Translations under genes and position numbers: made by a program
Part shown: one piece after another, positions 60,166-64,000 of the stretch
Layout of the letters: each line of letters opens with the position of its first letter
Position numbering within the stretch: the first letter of the stretch is position 1
The notes under the pieces: generated by a model
Database searches by the model: none
Told to the model about the DNA's origin: nothing
Seen by the model: the letters and a program-made list of their open reading frames with translations, nothing else
DNA from: Amphiduros pacificus
Taxonomy: Eukaryota > Annelida > Polychaeta > Phyllodocida > Hesionidae
Length of the DNA: 64,000 bases
Assembly: GCA_949316495.1 (NCBI GenBank)
Contig: OX439004.1
Span: forward strand, 55,212,159 to 55,276,158
Reading direction: 5' to 3'

Positions 60166-60608
60166 GTTCCCAAATGAAGTGAGTTATCATATCAGAGGAA
60201 AGGCCTGTGAAACAATCACTTATTCTGGGTAATCTTGGGTGTAGCGATATCCTTCTGCACATTGACAATGGCGACATAATCCATGCCATATAATAAGCAG
60301 TTGTGGGTCTCTGAAGGGGGGACTCAAGGCGTATGTTAAGACTAACAAGCAATATTGATGTGCCTATTGTAACAAGTCATCCATTAAAATGGAGTGGTCG
60401 GTACTTTTTATCCAGCTTTATACTGGTTACTGAAGATGAGCAATCTTTTCAAATTCTGTCATGCGTCTCTGTTAAAATAATTTTAAGGATAATTAAATTT
60501 TCAATTCTAAAAGGTTTCCAAAAACCATTTGACATTCTCATTTAATCCTGGTTACAAACTGCACTTTGAGTGTGTGATGTGCTGCGAGTTTTTAGCGGTT
60601 ATATCTTA
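60166..60608. other. Single-copy sequence
   Basis: No gene recognised. Confidence 0.45.
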
Positions 60609-60680
60609 ATATAATAATAATAATAATAACGATTTATATAGCGCTATACCAGACCAGGTCTGCTCAAAGCGCTTATATAC
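60609..60680. mobile_element. (AAT)n-linked hairpin element
   Basis: An ATA/AAT triplet run (60609-60629) is followed by CGATTTATATAGCGCT, an inner AGACC/GGTCT stem, then CTCAAAGCGCTTATATA, which pairs back with the start. TTTATATAGCGCT...CTCAAAGCGCTT is a short dispersed sequence I know from several marine invertebrate genomes; its class is uncertain. Confidence 0.5.
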
Positions 60681-63440
60681 AAAATGTTTGGTCACTTCAA
60701 TTAAACAGAGTGCAATGATTATATATTACCCGAGAAGGTTGTTTCATTAAATCAGTACTCTGCAGTATAAAATCTGAATGAAATGACACGATTTTAGAGT
60801 AATATATCACATTGGTGCCATGAGATGCCTAATTGTGCACAAACGCCATCAATACGTTAACCTTCATTGACAGAAATTTCATGATTACATAATTTTGCAA
60901 AATGTGTTAAATTATGAATTTAAAAAGGGTTCTCAGGACAATTGTTAGATTTGTGTGGTTCATGGAAATGAATCAAATATCAGAATGATCAGTAGCCAAT
61001 GTAATTCCTGATTAAAACACACTGCATAATGTGAAATACCATCTATGTAGGTCAAAGTTCGGGAGGCAGGGATAATCCAAAGGGGCCAAGCTACATGGAC
61101 ACAAAGTTATCTCTAATCATGTGTCACTCATGTAATGTCGTCATCAGCTCTCTCTCTTTCTCTCTCTGTTGCTGTGAGGTACTTTTCCAACTTTTGCAAC
61201 TTAAGGCGTATTCTAAGGTGTATTACTCTAAGGTCAGGTGATCCGGAGATATCAACACTGGTATATGTCTGTATGAAGAATGTTACACTGAATAGCAAAA
61301 CTTGAATTGTTGAGGAACTGATATCATAGAGTTTCAGTATCCTGTTAATTATCATGATGACACAGCTAGTGAGTTCACTACATCATATCACTGTGCTGTG
61401 TCTGTGAGGGATGCATACCACACGATTACAAACCAATGAATGTGGAAGTTGAGACAATTGCTTACACTGGAAGATGAATGAAGGGAAACCAAAAAAGACT
61501 GTGGTACACAGTCCAGGTTGAAATCAGTCTCATGCCAAGTGGCCGTTACCGGCAGGTACTGACCGAAAGAAAAACCCGCATCAAACTGCATGGACATGTA
61601 ACATCTGTTGTTGTGGGTGCATGAGAATACTAAAGATAGCTGGGTGAGACCCCAGGGTACCCTGGGAGTGCAAGAGGGCTGAGTGGGGCTCCATGCAGTA
61701 CAAAGCAGGCTGCTGTAACTGATGCACATACCAGTCAAGGCAATCATCTAATATATTCACACATATGTGTCTTAAGTTGTCCATAGAGAAAGGAAAAATA
61801 TGAATCGAATTAATTTTTATTTATCTTTATCCATTTCTCTCACCGAGCTGCACGTATTTGAAAGTAACATCAGCACAAAGTAGCATTTTCTATCATTTAT
61901 ATTCATGAACATGTTCTGTATATTGATTCGTATATTGATGATGAAGTGTGTCACACATTGAAAAACCCAGAAACTCAGTTCATAAGAGAGACACAGATTA
62001 CGGAGTGTATTAAAGGATTGATATGCTGGGATTGCCCAGTTTTGTATTTCATAGATCCAATTACTGGTCTAAATAATATTGATATTAAAAATATTGATAT
62101 TAAACTATAAATCATGACCAAAGAAGTCATTATTCAGACAGAGATTTACTCGAATGTATCATTAATTCTTAAAATTTAAAATAAGGACACAATACAGTGT
62201 TATTGCATGATTAAAATATTTCATTATTTCCAATTTTTAACATTTTCCTACAAGATATAATTAACAAAGTAACATTTTTTAAAGAAAATTTCGATTATTT
62301 AGAAAAAAAATACCTTGAGATTTAATTTGATGCAATCAATCAGCTCTGCCTGTTTACGACATAAAATAGAATAACTGAGAAATGTTGGAAGCCTTTATAT
62401 GGGTTTTTACAAAAGCCTCATTTCGACTTTCAAACATACATATTACATAAAGGAGTCTTTAATTCTGAACCTGATCAGACCAAAGCTGTGATAGGTAATG
62501 GATGATATTAATTACACACCGCCCATATAACAGATAATTACTTCACCACAATCTGCATCGAATTCTCTTTTAACATTCATCATTTGATTCTCTAATAAAC
62601 TAAAATTTCAACCCTGGACGTTTCTGGCAGTGATGATGCAGTCAAAGTGTCATAAGGTTTCTAATGATGTAGCCAGTATGTGGCGTGCCTCAGGTTTACT
62701 ATCCCCTCCCGCCGTGTATTTGTGATAGACATTTGCTACTTAATTGTCCAAGCCAGGAGTATCACTGCCAACTGCTTCAGAACATGCAAGCTATCTCTAA
62801 TACTGTTGAAATTTAAAATTAAAGTTAGTTGCTATGGTAACATCTTCATTGAGGACAAATTACGCTGGTATATATAACATGTAATGGGCATGTTGACAGA
62901 TATAATATGCTGTCTAGATACCTACATAAATAGATCTTTGTGCTATATCAACATAAAATGAGACTCTCATAATTAGCTCTGAACACTGGCCGTCTGATGG
63001 CCATATATAGACATACATTAAGCCATTATTCTCCTTAATAATGATGACAATACAACATTATACTGTGGTCCATAAACTGTATAGGAAAGTCCCATACAAG
63101 TGGAAGCTGAAGCAACAGGTACTACCAGCAATATGTCTCGCTATCTGACCAAAAATATTTATATTATGAAAGATTGATATTTGAATATTATGACCAAGTG
63201 TCTTTGTTCAGTTACAGGATGATATAAGGGGAGGCACTGTGATTCGTTACAAGTTGCTGGAATATTTGAACACAAGTCTCCGCAACAATGTTTGGATCGC
63301 AGCGCCATTGTTTGTTTTTCTGTGGGAGTGAAATCTTTATCCTCACTTCACAAAACATGAGCACAGTGTTTGAACAATATTTTATGCCATAACAAATCCC
63401 ATATGCATACCAGAATATAAGAGTTACACAGACTCAACGG
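60681..63440. other. AT-rich single-copy sequence
   Basis: No gene recognised. A 16-bp perfect palindrome, CCCAGGGTACCCTGGG, lies at 61651-61666. A 119-codon minus-strand ORF (61388-61747) has no domain I recognise and no supporting context. Confidence 0.45.
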
Positions 63441-64000
63441 TAGGGATAGTCTCCATATGTTACAGGGATAGTCTCCATGTGTTACAGGGATAGTCTCCCT
63501 ATGTTACAGGGATAGTCTCCATATGTTACAGGGATAGTCTCTATATGTTACAGGGATAGTCTCCATATGTTACAGGGATAGTCTCCATATGTTACAGGGA
63601 TAGTCTCCATGTGTTACAGGGATAGTCTCCCTATGTTACAGGGATAGTCTCCATATGTTACAGGGATAGTCTCTATATGTTACAGGGATAGTCACCATAT
63701 GTTACAGGGATAGTCTCCATATGTTACAGGGATAGTCTCCATATGTTACAGGGATAGTCTCCATATGTCACAGGGATAGTCACCATATGTTACAGGGATA
63801 GTGTCCATGTGTTACAGGGATAGTCTCCATATGTTACAGGGATAGTCTCCCTATGTTACAGGGATAGTCTCCCTATGTTACGGGGATAGTCTCCCTATGT
63901 TACAGGGATAGTCTACCTATGTTACAGGGATAGTCTCCCTATGTTACAGGGATAGTCTCCCTATGTTACAGGGATAGTCACCATATGTCACAGGGATAGT
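63441..64000. repeat. 22-bp minisatellite, 25 or more copies, runs off the window
   Basis: Units GTTACAGGGATAGTCTCCAT plus AT/GT. Variants are CCCTAT, CACCAT and CTCTAT. The array is cut by the window edge, so its length is unknown. Confidence 0.97.

Noticed and set aside
61388-61747. 119-codon minus-strand ORF as a gene
   Set aside because: No domain, no flanking splice signals that stand out, and a chance ORF of this length is expected in 64 kb.
1-64000. LINE, retroviral, LTR or Polinton coding remains
   Set aside because: None of the longer translations shows a reverse transcriptase, integrase, protease, capsid or polymerase motif that I recognise; absence is judged by eye only.

Overview
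This window looks like a gene-poor stretch of an animal genome, most likely a marine invertebrate and possibly a mollusc or other lophotrochozoan. That placement is inference. It rests on the absence of dense long ORFs, long (AT)n, (TG)n and (GAT)n microsatellites, tRNA-like SINE pieces with Pol III B boxes, short inverted-repeat transposons with 3-bp target duplications, and a CTCF-like motif. I recognise no protein-coding gene or exon. Every long open frame is either a side effect of a tandem repeat whose unit carries no stop, or a short chance ORF without a known domain. No retroviral, LTR or Polinton-type element was recognised.

The main content is tandem repeats. More than twenty minisatellites with unrelated units of 8-68 bp cover roughly half of the window (about 32 kb by my count). 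In order the main arrays are: 59 bp (0.67-2.3 kb), 52 bp (3.9-6.6 kb), 66 bp (8.4-8.75 kb), 25 bp with about 160 copies (10.4-14.4 kb), 29 bp (16.7-18.8 kb), 50 bp with about 188 copies (25.7-35.1 kb), 15 bp (37.7-38.8 kb), two adjoining 21-bp arrays (39.9-40.5 kb), 14 bp (41.5-41.7 kb), 27 bp (42.5-43.2 kb), 62 bp (44.3 kb), 13 bp G-rich (46.6-47.3 kb), adjoining 46- and 45-bp arrays (48.4-49.0 kb), 33 bp (49.4-50.6 kb), 37 bp (50.9-51.2 kb), 58/61 bp (53.1-56.9 kb), 43 bp (58.1-58.95 kb), 63 bp (59.0-59.3 kb), 68 bp (59.6-60.1 kb) and 22 bp (63.4 kb to the window end). Several show higher-order duplication or variation confined to a few positions.

Between the arrays lie mobile-element remains. 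An inverted-repeat MITE (20548-21114) has TTA target duplications. A second copy (38966-39507) inserted into the terminal repeat of a third copy, duplicating TGA. A roughly 0.5-kb dispersed repeat occurs twice in opposite orientation (about 9081-9600 and 43672-44113). There are also a SINE-like element (about 6755-7062), a tRNA-like sequence (19745-19814) and a tRNA-like head at the edge of the 68-bp array, whose units carry a T-arm/B-box.

The remaining single-copy sequence is AT-rich with a few GC-richer islands (around 15.4, 25.3, 41.9, 51.8-52.8 and 57.4 kb). These could be conserved non-coding or regulatory DNA, but sequence alone cannot show it. The most interesting leads are the nested MITE insertion, the tRNA T-arm minisatellite, the recurrence of an AGGTCA/TGACCT hexamer in five unrelated arrays, and the variable-block structure of the 25- and 50-bp arrays.
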